A stretch of DNA of 64,000 bases from Hormiphora californensis. Its lineage: Eukaryota > Ctenophora > Tentaculata > Cydippida > Pleurobrachiidae. The stretch covers positions 4,570,998-4,634,997 of the forward strand of contig CM035352.1 of the NCBI GenBank assembly GCA_020137815.1. The letters run 5' to 3'. The notes below the pieces were generated by a model, which ran no database searches, was not told the DNA's origin, and saw only the letters and a list, made by a program, of their open reading frames with translations. Below, one piece after another: positions 46,512-57,909 of the stretch. The first letter of the stretch is position 1. Every line of letters starts with the position of its first letter. A program made the position numbers and the translations under genes.

Positions 46512-47883
46512 TTACCGAAATGAAGCAGCAAGCTGGTGTTTGAAGATCTCGAAATGGAGTTTGCGAATAAACATCACAACCGCGACCTGGATCAGAGATA
46601 TCTTTTAACGGTACACACCTTGCAATCCTTAAAACTATCCATTTTCACTGTCCGGACTAAGCCATCCAAGCAAAGCCCTGAGTGGTTTTAATATATATCT
46701 ACAATTAATGTGAAACTAAAGAACTGCAATAACGCAGCAATATTGAGTGAGAAAGTCAATTATTTGTTGTATGCACTGTTTTTTCTATTTTCCAATTAAA
46801 TATTATATTAGATTCATAACATTTACTGTAAAGAACTGTGTACCACACAACTCATATATGCATATTATTATTTGGTCGGTTATTTGGTCGGTTATGTATG
46901 GGGCTGGGAAAAGAGATCTTGAATGGAAATTATAACAAACTACCTCTGAATCTATTGCTATCTGGTAGTGTAAGTTATACCTCTGGTGTAATCGTGTTGT
47001 GGTGTTGCAGAAAGATATTTCTCCATAGTGAGTCGGTTAAACAGCACCTTCTGAAAGCTTTGGAACAGTGGGCCATTGCAATAACGTCCTGAAGGAAGGA
47101 GGGGTGTTAGCATGAGTAGGCCCTTATATGGGCATCACGTGCAGAATAATGGGCCATTAAAATGGCACACTGTTTATCACGAGGTTCATAAAAACATTCC
47201 AACTGTGAAATTCGTGTTCGGACAACTTGAATTAGCATTTCAATATGGGTTTTAACATTCCAAGTTTGACCGTCAGGATCAATGATGACGATTATTGCAA
47301 GCAAAATAAGATCATTCTTATCCGACATCCTTGAACAATTCCCTCGTCACCTCACATCATCTTCTGAATTCTAACACCACTCACCTCAAGTGTCAAATAA
47401 GACGCAATCTTGACAAGAAGTTTTTGGGGGAGTTTGCTCAAGAAATCGTTACTCCGTGTTGATAAATGCACGACTTGATCCTTGACATCGCGACCAAATG
47501 TTCGCTCAATTTCGCCCTGCAGTCGTTCATCGTGTTCAACGTCTTCCCTGTCTACTGCCCACTCTCCTGGGTACACAACTGCTGAGCGACGCAGGGAAAT
47601 TCTCCACCACCTATAATAAATTGCTTTCAATATCACATCAACAGACTACTCTAACCCTCCTTTACACAGTTTGGGGGCTTGGTGAGAGGATCGAGCAACG
47701 CAAGGAGGCTCATGGTAAATCAGTTTCCAACCTCCAAAGGACTCCCTCGGTAGTTACAAGAAGTTGACAATAATCCTTGCTGGGGGCAGGCGCTTGTCCT
47801 GTCTTCTCAAATAATACCCAGGCATCGGCAATAAACCGACGTCTTTTCTTTTCTTCTTTTCGCTGCTGTGGAGTCTGTTCCAT
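46512..47883 (-). CDS. FBXO36: F-box only protein 36
   Basis: FBXO36 is a small F-box protein, a candidate substrate adaptor of SCF ubiquitin ligases. Exons 47732-47883, 47385-47610, 46981-47088 and 46512-46601 join in phase to 191 residues; the human protein has 188. The start MEQTPQQRKEEKKRRR is followed by the family stretch PAPSKDYCQLLVTTEG and then RWWRISLRRS. The F-box is LPQKLLVKIASYLTLEDV at about residues 110-128, continuing into SKAFRRCCLTDSLWRNIF and ITPE. The first three exons are well supported. The last (ISLIQVAVVMFIRKLHFEIF to a stop at 46512) is chosen on phase and weaker similarity. An open frame at 47107-47328 lies in intron two and is not part of the gene. The gene is convergent with the receptor. 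Confidence 0.87.
47646..47714. repeat. Dispersed short repeat, CCCTCCTT family
   Basis: CTAACCCTCCTTTACACAG ... GATCGAGCAACGCAAGGAGG matches the copy at 11134-11213. It fills much of FBXO36 intron one. Confidence 0.55.
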
Positions 47884-48156
47884 ACCTTAAGAATTCCATA
47901 TATATCATACATATTTTCAAAACACATTTTTCAAAAGTTAACAGGACGAGGACGGATACAGCCGTCTGGCGTCTGAACAAGCCGAGTCTTGTAATTTAAA
48001 AAAATGCCAAATGGTAAATGTCAATTTTGCATTTAGATACCACTCAATAGCGAAAAGATAAAAGATTCACAGAAAAAAGGTGCCAACGGTCAACGCACTC
48101 TAGCTTTGTAACTTTGTAACTTTGTAATAGAATTCATATATCAACATATAATGGTG

Positions 48157-51100
48157 TCAGTCCAATCGAACATCCCCCGCACAAACAGTCCCACGGGACC
48201 ATTCCAGAATTGAATTGTTGTTTTGACGGCTGTATCCGGAGACAGGTGGTCTATCCGGAAAACGTTTCATCCACTCCCCGAGAAGAACCTTGAAATTCTC
48301 TAGCCTTTTTGCTGAATTCACCGTCTTTGGCAGAGTGTTCCATAGCCTTGTTGCCCGCCCAGCGAACGAGTTTGATTGCTTTGTTGCTATCGAGGTTTGT
48401 GTACTCGTGGGTGAGGTAGGAATTTCAGCTCTGATCCCGAGACGGTCGGATGAGTAGAATCGGATCCCTATATTATTAGGAGCTTCATCATTAGCCATTT
48501 TCCACATAAGGATTATGGAGTACCGTTCACGGCGACGCTGCAGTGATTGCAGATGTAGTTTTTCCAACCGTTCCCAGTAGGTAAACTCGTTTAGTCCCTG
48601 GATTTTTCTGGTGAACTTTCTTTGTACATTTTCAAGTGCTTGGATGTCTGAAATTTTAGGCGAGTCCCAGAGTGCACAACAGTATTCGAGTTTACTCCGT
48701 ATGAGCGTTTTGTACAAGATGAGCATTGTTTTCCTGTCACGAGTTTTGAAAGCACGCAATGCCCAACCACTCATTTTTCTTGCTTCCTCTGCCATTTTCC
48801 CCACTTGTTTATCCCAGGATAAATCATTGGAAATCATGACTCCAAGATCACGTACACATCGTTTTGGGATTATCTCCAGACCCTCTGGTGTATGGTAGGT
48901 CTTCAGATCCGTGACGAAAGGTAACTGTTGTAGGAGGGAGGTTTGGTTCAAACAGTAATGCAAAACCTCGAACTTTTCTTCGTTTAAGGCCATGTTATTG
49001 ATTTTTGACCAGTTTCCCACTTCCAGGAGATCTCTTTGCAACTCTTGGTGAGATGTTTCTGACGCAATCCCTTTTATCAGCTTTGTATCATCAGCCAATG
49101 TTTTAGTAACCGAGAATCTGACGGCACTGTTTAGATCAGCAACGTAGACAATGAACAGGATCGGACCAAGAACTGTTCCTTGTGGGACTCCACTCAGCAC
49201 TTTTTCCCAGGATGATTTTGCTCCGTCAACTACCACTGTTTGAAAACGGTCAGATACCCAGTGTCAACTTATTTCGAAAGGCATTAGACTCTGAAAATTT
49301 CTTTAAAAAGGCATTATTTTCTAACTAAAAAGTGTTAGCAATATTAGATAGTACATAGAAGACATTAGTTAACAGTTAATTCGTTTATTCGGGCATCTGT
49401 TTAAATAATGCCTAATAATGCCATCTTGAGACTCGGTTGAAATTTGTCAATTTTGCATGAATTTAGTGCTTGGAATGATTTTATAGAGCCCCAGGGAACC
49501 ATTCCCTATCATTTTGAATCAAAATCTGGCGAATTTTGAAGAAAAATTTTTTTAATAATTTAATTTTTTAATTAAGTTAATTATAAAATACGTTAATTGT
49601 TCTAATTTGTGACATATTAACTCTCCCTATTTTATTTTATATGACCCTTTTAATGCTTGTCTATCTCGTAGAATCGTTTTCTAAGCTAAAAAAACAGTTA
49701 TGAGTGATAAACTTAGGAGGGCATTATTTGGATTCTGGAGTCCCAATAATGCCCCCAGAGTCCCAATAATGCCCCAGAGTCCCTCAGAGTCCCAATTAAC
49801 ACGCAAAAATAATGCCTTAGAATCTCAGAATCCCATGAAATCTGATACCTATCATACTACCTTATTAGCACGAGCTAATTAGAGGGAGAGAGAGGAAAAG
49901 AGAAAGAGAGAGTGGGTGAGAGAGAGGGAGAGTGAGGGAGAGACAGAGAGAAAGACAGAGAGAGAGGGAGAGAGAGATAGAGATAGACAGAGAGAAAAGA
50001 GAGAAGAATAGAGGAGAGAGGGAGAGAGTGAGGGGAGAAACAGCTGTATAATTTCTTGTTTTGGGTTCACATTACACTGTAATTTACAGACAAATGTGTT
50101 TGATTGGGGAACTAGGCTTGGCATTATTTTGGCATTATTTTGGCATTATTTTCTCTAAAAGCATTGGAAATTAGATTCGCATATTCGTGGTTTTTTGACA
50201 CTGGGGTCAGATAAGAAGCATTTTATCCAGTTGAGTACTTTTCCTTTGACTCCGTAAGCTTCTAGTTTTGCGAGAAGAAGTTTTATATCTACCCGATCAA
50301 AAGCCTTAGAGTAATCAAGGTATAGGACATCTACCTCATTACCTCTTTGGAGTTCCTCAATAATAGCGTCAACGTGTTCTATCAGCTGGGTAAGGCAACT
50401 TCTCTTCTTCCGGAACCCATGTTGAGTTTCTGGGAAGACATTGTTTTCTTCCAGAAATTGCACTATCTGGTTTCTCATCACTCTTTCAAAGGTTTTGATT
50501 ATGTTGGAAGTTAGAGATACCGGGCGGTAGTTTGCAGGATTCGTCCTGTCCCCTTTTTTGAAGAGCGGTACTATATGTTGGTTTTTTAGTGTTGCAGGGA
50601 TAGTTCCTCCATCAAGTGACCGCCTCCATAGTAGCCAAAGCGGATAGGATAACTGAGCTCTACACTCGTACAAAATCCGAGCAGGTATGTCACCATCAGG
50701 AGCAGCTCCATACGGGTTTATTTCGCCAAGTGCTTTTTTCACATCTTCTGGTGTGAATTCGAAGTCCTCAAGGGTAGAGCTCGAATCATGCTTGATATAT
50801 GCCTGGCTGGCTTCCATATTCGCATCTTCAGGATTACTAAAAACTCGTAGATACTGTTGTTGTAGTATTTGTGCCTTTTCACCACTCTGTGTTTGTAGTT
50901 CACCGTCTGTTCCCCTGAGAGGTGCTATGGTAGTTTTCGTTTTTGATAGCTTCTTTGCATATGAGAAGAAGTAGCGAGGATTCTCCTTTATAGCATCCAC
51001 TGCTTTAACTTCACCTTTGGCTTGATGTTCTATCAGCGTGGTCTTCATTCGGTCCTCAATTGATACAAGCTCCTCACACAGTGCAACCCTCTGCTCAAAG

Positions 51101-52065
51101 CTTATCTCCTTGTCATCATTCTGTAGGCGTGTTCTTATTTTTCTCGCTCTTCTTTTGAACTTCTCCTTGATCTTTGTCTCGCTCGCCTTACAACAATCTT
51201 TCTTCACAGGTAGGGTCTCCTCTGCAATCTCCAGTACTACCTGAAGTAAACCATCTTTAAACTTTTCGCCCGTTGTATCTCCAGCTTCAATGCTCATCTT
51301 TTCGAGCTTGTCCCAGTCAATCTCACAAAGCCTGGTTTTCATTGGCAAGTAATCAGATCGGTGAATCCTGTATCTTCGAAAAGGATCTGCTTCTTCTTTA
51401 ACTTGGACTTTCGGTTGTACAGGATTGTAGACAAGTTCGCATTCTACAACTTTGTGGTCCGATATTTTGGTTTCGGCAGTTACCACTCGAGTGAAATACT
51501 CCGGAGTGTTGGTTAACACAATATCAAGGATGTTTTCTCCCCGGGTTGCATTATCGTTCATCTGGGTAAGGAAATTTTCGTTTATCAGGTCCAGTGTTTT
51601 GTGGTAAGGCCCCTCAACCTTTCCAGTTGATTCAGAAAATCGCATCGTTTCCCAATCCATGTTAGGGAGGTTAAAATCACCCATCAGGATGACCTCTGGT
51701 ACTTGCTTTCTTTCTTCAGTAATAGAGTCAATTTCAATCTGTAGATGATTTATCGCATAAGAGAAGGAGCTGTGTGCTGCATCGGGGGGCCAGTACTGCA
51801 GGCAGGCCATAAGTAAGTTTTGCTCTTCTGCGTATGCCACTGCTACACTGGTTTGGTTGTCACTCCATGATGACTCTTTCGTAATCGTCACAGCTTCATT
51901 GAAATAAAGGATACAGCCTCCACCTACTTTTATTTTTCTATCTGATCTGACAAAGTTATAACCAGGCACAGATATCTGAGCATTGGAGATATACGATTTC
52001 AGCCAGGTTTCTGTTATTCCAACTGCGACGGTGGGCGGTTCCCCTGGGGACGGGGACATAAACAT
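48157..52065 (-). pseudogene. LINE endonuclease/reverse transcriptase, split
   Basis: The 5' part (about 50214-52065) holds the APE-type endonuclease (GITETWL, GDFNLPNMDWE, ISDHKVVECEL). It also holds the first RT blocks (FKKGDRTNPANYRPVSLTS, QHGFRKKRSCLTQL, DYSKAFDRVD). The 3' part (48157-49248) starts inside the RT with GVPQGTVLGPILF and the catalytic LADDTKL. It then has the thumb and C-terminal region and a stop at 48157. The two parts are in the same register once the 949-bp insert and one target-duplication copy are set aside. Apart from that insert the frame is open, so this copy moved recently on an evolutionary scale. As it stands it cannot encode a full enzyme. Confidence 0.9.
49257..50205. 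mobile_element. Non-autonomous hAT-like element inside the LINE
   Basis: The ends CCCAGTGTCAA are inverted, and GTCAGATA flanks both sides (49249-49256 and 50206-50213), an 8-bp target duplication typical of hAT elements. Subterminal GGCATTATTTT motifs repeat near both ends, and a block of CAATAATGCCCCAGAGTCC units lies at 49735-49800; such motifs often bind transposase. There is no transposase frame. A GA tract lies at 49880-50035. Confidence 0.9.
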
Positions 52066-52512
52066 CTCACGGATGTAAGGTAGCTTCCATTTTGTTTCAC
52101 CGCCTGCAGCTGGGGAAATAGCTCTCTGATAATCGCTTAAAGCGCTTTCTCAAGTGGATCTGAAGTGGTAAATGGGTACCTTGATAACTCTTATCAGACA
52201 AATAACAGCACCAAAAAACTCCATGTTCTAAATTCGTCTGCTGATCCCATCAAGACTCAAAATAAACTTTCCGAGAGCAGCGAAAATCGGGAAAACTGAA
52301 AAGAATAGAAAATTCGAGAAAAAAATCGACAAAACGATTTTTCAAGTTGACATGTCATATTTTTTATACGCGCAATGACAAAAGTTTGTGCGCGTCGTAA
52401 ATTTTGGATTTGCGCGTTAGCCAGATTTTAACGCGCACCACCCGATTGCAAACCAAATTGACTTTTTTTGCAACGCAGAAGTTTTAAAATTGTCTGAGTT
52501 GAAAAGCGCTAA

Positions 52513-52664
52513 AGTCGGATTTTTTGAAACTGTCACCCCCCTTTTCGTGCGCGGAATGTTTTTGCGCGTCACATCACATGTTAACGTGTGGTGTGCGCGT
52601 CAAAATTGATAAATTTCACATGCGCGGTCGTTTTGGGGTGACAGTTTCAAAAAATCCGACTTTA
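52513..52664. repeat. Hairpin repeat
   Basis: AAGTCGGATTTTTTGAAACTGTCACC on the left, quoted by its core TTTGAAACTGTCACC, is mirrored by GGTGACAGTTTCAAA on the right. The GC-rich loop contains TGCGCGTC units. An imperfect 60-bp direct repeat with GGGGGCCAGCG follows at 52680-52790. No gene is seen between 52106 and 53489. Confidence 0.75.
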
Positions 52665-53146
52665 CCTTATCCCACACCTTTGTCGGGGGCCAGCGTTCGC
52701 CAAGGAGTCCCTTTTGAAAAGCGCTGCCTTATCCCGCACTATCGGGGGCCAGCAGCGTTTGCCAAGGAGTCCCTTAAAAAGTTTAAAAGCACTGCCTTAT
52801 CCAACTAGAAAAGGGTAGGCGGTAAATGTTTACAAGATCTGAGATAATACGTACGTGCAAAACGTTTTTGTCCATAACTCAGCCATTTCTTGACTACAAT
52901 TATAGTGAATAGGGTCTGTAGTATATGCCAAAGGAGTCCCAAATCGCGCATTTCTAAGCTGTCTGAACAGTGAACTAATCGCAGTTCACTGGTTATCATT
53001 TATATCGACATTCCAATCGCTGGGCGTTTGTAATTACCTGACTCAGATGGCGGCAGGCGGATCGAATCCTTAAAAATGGATGCCAATTAATATCGTTTCA
53101 TTGGTATGGTAATCAATTTTTTATTCTACCATATCTAATAGAGATA

Positions 53147-53211
53147 AAGGGCTTGAAGGCCGACTAAAAACCATAGATCTATGGTTTTTAGTCTACCCTT
53201 CAAGCCCCTTC
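53147..53211. repeat. Short perfect hairpin
   Basis: AAGGGCTTGAAGG and ACTAAAAACCATAGATC are mirrored directly afterwards. It is likely a miniature element remnant. Confidence 0.75.
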
Positions 53212-53489
53212 TTGTCAGGGGAAAGAGGGCTTGTGACTTGCACCTCAAGAAACCCAATTTGTAATCAGATCTGTTTATCGTCCACAGTCCATACGACAGA
53301 GAAAAACGCGTGTAGAAATACGCTTACAGTGAGAGACATTAAACTCTATCATTCTCTCTGTACTTCTCTTATACGGTTGCGGGCTGTGGTTTTCAAACAC
53401 GTGGCTCCTAATTCTGGAGCTTTTGTACCTCTGTGTATGTGTGTGTATCTTTATTTCCCACCACGTGCAGATCTCTGTTCTTACAAAAT

Positions 53490-56400
53490 ATGTCAAGCCT
53501 GCCGACTACATTTGCTCTGGAAGGTTCCCTATCAGATGTAACAAACCCGGTAAAATATGTGTCCCATAAATGTGCACGTTCTCTTGCTGATAATGAAATA
53601 TGTTAATCCAATTTTTGTGTATTATCTCTCCTATGAAACCCTCCTAAACCTATTCAACAACCAACTTAATTGTTTTTCAACTATTGTATAATCCCTTCTC
53701 TCCATTTTCGATACCCCCCCACTTCTAATTAAATCATATCTATATGTTCGATAACCGCCACTTTCTTCTTACTTGTAGGGCCGGAAGAAGTTCTCAGATG
53801 CCTTTTTTAACCAAGCATACAAAGAGTTAGTTGAGAATCCAATTGATTCCTATCATATGGATTCTCCCTCCCTACCCGTTTCCTTCCTATACGATCTATC
53901 TAATGAGACAGCTTCCAGGTAACACAATTGGTGTAATAGTTAGGGGCCAGAGCCTCAGGAATTGGGCATTGCCCAAAACAAGCTAATTTATTCACTAATG
54001 TGTCCTAAAATTGACGTTTTAGCCCCTAACTATAGGCGGTGTGTGTGTGTGTGTGTGAAGCAGATGTAAATCTGACATATGAAACCAGCTGATTATATAT
54101 ATCGCCCATCATATTTCTTGTTTTTAAGTTTCCTCCCCTAAACCTCTCTCTCTCCTCAGTTTGTAACCCAGAAACTATTGATTCAGGAGTCTGCCCCATT
54201 CAACAAATAACAGTAATGGGATTAGTCTGTTACGGACAGCCTCTAGTAGCGACCTACCATCCATATACGACGAAGTAAGAGGTTTTAAATATTATTTTAA
54301 TTCACCGGTTAGAACATAAACAGCCGGCCAATACTTTGTACTAAACTATGAAACCCGATAGCAGATTTATCAGTCGTTTGAAGAATTTGCGCGCACATGA
54401 TAACCGCCAGCTGGGAGATTTAACACCCTCCTCGCAGTTTGACAGACCAGTTCCCTTTTTCACGCGTTTCTCTTCATTTGAATAACATGCGTGTAAAATT
54501 CTAAGTATTGAAAATGTGTGTAAACACACAGTTCTGTCAACAAAAGAAAGGGGAAACATGTCTGCAACACGTTTCAATGTTATCTCTCTCATAAGGAGTG
54601 AAAAGAATCACATTCCATTCATTTCTCTCTCTCTCATTGTCTCTTTTACTGTTCACTACCTCTGACAGTGTGTATTGCCCCTAATCTTTCTCTCTCTTTC
54701 TCAAACATGTTAGGAACAGTAGACACTAAGTCTACACACATTTTCACGGTGTCTGTTGACTAATTGCCAGCAGTCCTAGTGTGTTTCACCTTGTGTTGTG
54801 TCTCTTATTTGTGTGTAATTACTATCGGGTTTCATAAAATATGAACGTTTGTTAGCCTATCGCGTTATAGGTTTAAATCACCTCCCCCTCACCCTCGGCT
54901 GGCGCCTCGGGATCGGCGTCGGGATTTAAACCAGTTTAATCGCCCTGCCGGGCGATTAAACTCCAGTTGGCTGTCCCCAGCTCGCGCTGGCGACAGCCAA
55001 CTTGATAACGCGCCAGTCTACAAACGTTCATACTTCATTTGTCACATTTCTCTTCGTCCCGACCCTGTATATTCAGTAGCCTTGTATTCTTCTTGCTGTA
55101 TATGTGTCTCAATATGTCTTGCGTCTCTAAATGTTATTTTTAAGCTTCTAAACCGTTTACACTCTCTCGCGTGTAAAATACAAATGATGCGGAATAACCA
55201 CCGGTATAACTGTATAGGCCAGTCATATGACGTCGATATATCGCTGAAAAAGGAAGTAATTGATCTAAAAGCGATTCCACTTCCAGGGCCCTCCAATGGG
55301 TCTCTACAACCACCAAAAAAATTTACCGCGGGTACCGCGATGGAGAAATCGGTCATTTCCGGGTTTATTTTGCACCTGCATAAATATAGGCTAGGACGAA
55401 TGCGATATACGGTAAAAACCGTCTTTGGAAACAAGTAGAAAAGAAATCAAGGGCACTAAAGTGTGTAGCGTCCTCGCATTAGTGGGGGTAGGTGCTGGAA
55501 TTAAGTCTCTATCTTATCAGGTTAATTAGATAATTGGATAATTAGATGCGCACATAGCCGTTTTATGGTTATACGGTAAAAACCATATTTGGAAAGGAGT
55601 AGAGGAAAAACCGAGGGTACTAGAGTGATCAGCGTCCTCGAATTAGTGGGGGTAGGTACCAAAATTAAGTTCCTATCTCATCGCGTTAATTAGATAATTG
55701 GATAATTAGGTATGCGCATGACCGTTTTTAGGTTACATGGCTATAGCCACTTAGGAATGGTTTAGAGACTTTTCATTGGTGCCATTTTGTAGGCAATAGC
55801 CAAGTTATTGGGGGTCGACGTCGGACTTTTAAGCTCTATATTCAACCGTTTAGCCGTTATTTGGCATATAAGGTGCTCAAAATGAGCAAAAAAGCGGTAA
55901 AAAGACCGATTTTGAGCACCTTTAAAGCCATATAACGGCTAAATGGTTGAATATAGAGCTTAAAAGTCCGACTTCGACCCCCCATAACTTGGCTATTGCC
56001 TACAAAATGGCACCAATGAAAAGTCTCTAAACCATTCCTAAGTGGCTATAGCCATGTAACCTAAAAACGGTTATGCGCATACCTAATTATCCAATTATCT
56101 AATTAACACGATGAGATAGGAACTTAATTTGGGTACCTACCCCCACTAATTCGAGGACGCTGATCACTCTAGTACCCTCGGTTTTTCCTCTACTCCTTTC
56201 CAAATATGGTTTTTACCGTATAACCATAAAACGGCTATGTGCGCATCTAATTATCCAATTATCTAATTAACCTGATAAGATAGAGACTTAATTCCAGCAC
56301 CTACCCCCACTAATGCGAGGACGCTACACACTTTAGTGCCCTTGATTTCTTTTCTACTTGTTTCCAAAGACGGTTTTTACCGTATATCGCATTCGTCCTA

Positions 56401-57766
56401 GGCTATCTTTATGCAGGTGCAAAATAAACCCGGAAATGACCGATTTCTCCATCGCGGTACCCCCGTTAAATTTTTTGGTGGTTGTAGAGACCCATTGGAG
56501 TGCCCTGGAAGTGGAATCGCTTTTAGATCAATTAGTTCCATTTCACAACGTCATATGACTGGCCTAGTACGGCATGCAGTAGGTAGGGAGAGATGGGCGG
56601 AGAAAGTTTGCATAAAATATGCAAGCATTTATTCATCGTTCTCCTCTTTTAGGTTCTGCCTAGTCCGTCACTCACATGATGTCTCTTTTCCGTTCTTATA
56701 ATGTCTAGTTTCTTAACATCTAAAACAAAATAGAGTGAATTTCTTTCTATGCTCACCAGGTCTCACCCCAGGTATAATAGACAACATAAATCATTCATAA
56801 TTTAAAGTGTATGAAAAGTTTGAAACACCCTGGAAAGAAAGTACAAGTTATAAACTCTTCCTGGTTTCTATACATGTCGCTCTTGGTATGCCATATATAT
56901 TGCAAGATAAAACCCTGCATATAATATGATGCTACAAGAAGTGGAACATCCAGTGGGACCGAGCCCACTCGTGCAAACCCTAATTCCCGTTCTATTCTAT
57001 TACCGGTTTTTCGCAGAATCGAGGAGGTGGAAGGTGTTGGTGTGGGCTTTGGGGCGTGGGCCCCACGTTGTGGGGGGTGTGGGGTATTTCTAAACAGATA
57101 ATTTTAACAGAACTGCTTACTGCAGGTGGCCACTGGCCAGCCCTAAAATGCCCTATCGGTAAACTGGTTTTGGAAAACGTACTTCATAATCTTAACTTTC
57201 TTAAATTTTCCTAATAATAAATATGGCTTCTTACTCGACCAAGAAAGGTCCGTAGCTGGAACACGGGGGATTACGGGGGCTCGAAAGGAGAGCCCAAATA
57301 GATCGCCCGAAAGATTCATCTGCGCATTACGTTTCACCACATGCGTGTCACAAGTACGTAATAATAGATCTATTTGGGCGATCTATACGGGCATTTCTTT
57401 CGGGCCCCCGTAATCTGCTGCCTAAGAAGCTGTTAGCTGTAATAATTTTCCTTGTAAAAGAATGCTACATTACCGGGCCATATTTCTTCAGTAAAAGTAT
57501 TCCGTATTCCGTATCACCGGGGCTGAACACTCAGCCCCGGTGATACCAGGGGCACGGAGAAGTTGCGAAAAAAAAGTATTCCGTTTCTGCTATCTCTGGC
57601 TTCTCTCTGACCCCTCTATGCCCCTTCTCTGGCCACTCTCTGCCCCTTCTCTGTTTCGTCCCTATAAATCTACGTTTTCCATTCCTCTCTCTCCTTTCCC
57701 TCGCTTCTATCCCCGTATCCCTGTCCTTCTCAGTTTCATTTCCTCTCTCTCTCTATCGCTCTCTCT

Positions 57767-57857
<91 letters not shown>

Positions 57858-57859
57858 AC

Positions 57860-57909
<50 letters not shown>

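Larger units (their letters stand above)
48104..52105 (-). mobile_element. CR1-like LINE, interrupted
   Basis: A non-LTR retrotransposon in minus orientation. It has an endonuclease part and a reverse transcriptase, but no ORF1 is seen, so it is probably 5' truncated near 52100. The 3' end carries three perfect TTACAAAG repeats (48104-48127). Short 3' octamer repeats instead of poly(A) are typical of the CR1 group. The element is split by a DNA transposon at 49257-50205. Confidence 0.88.

Noticed and set aside
47107-47328. 73-codon minus-strand frame next to the F-box exons
   Set aside because: The conserved FBXO36 continuation is at 46981-47088 and joins in phase, so this frame falls in the intron.
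55042-55438. Frames of about 120-130 codons on both strands, matched again at 56358-56701
   Set aside because: They are partly in the 1.35-kb palindrome and repeated in its other arm; no gene-like features.
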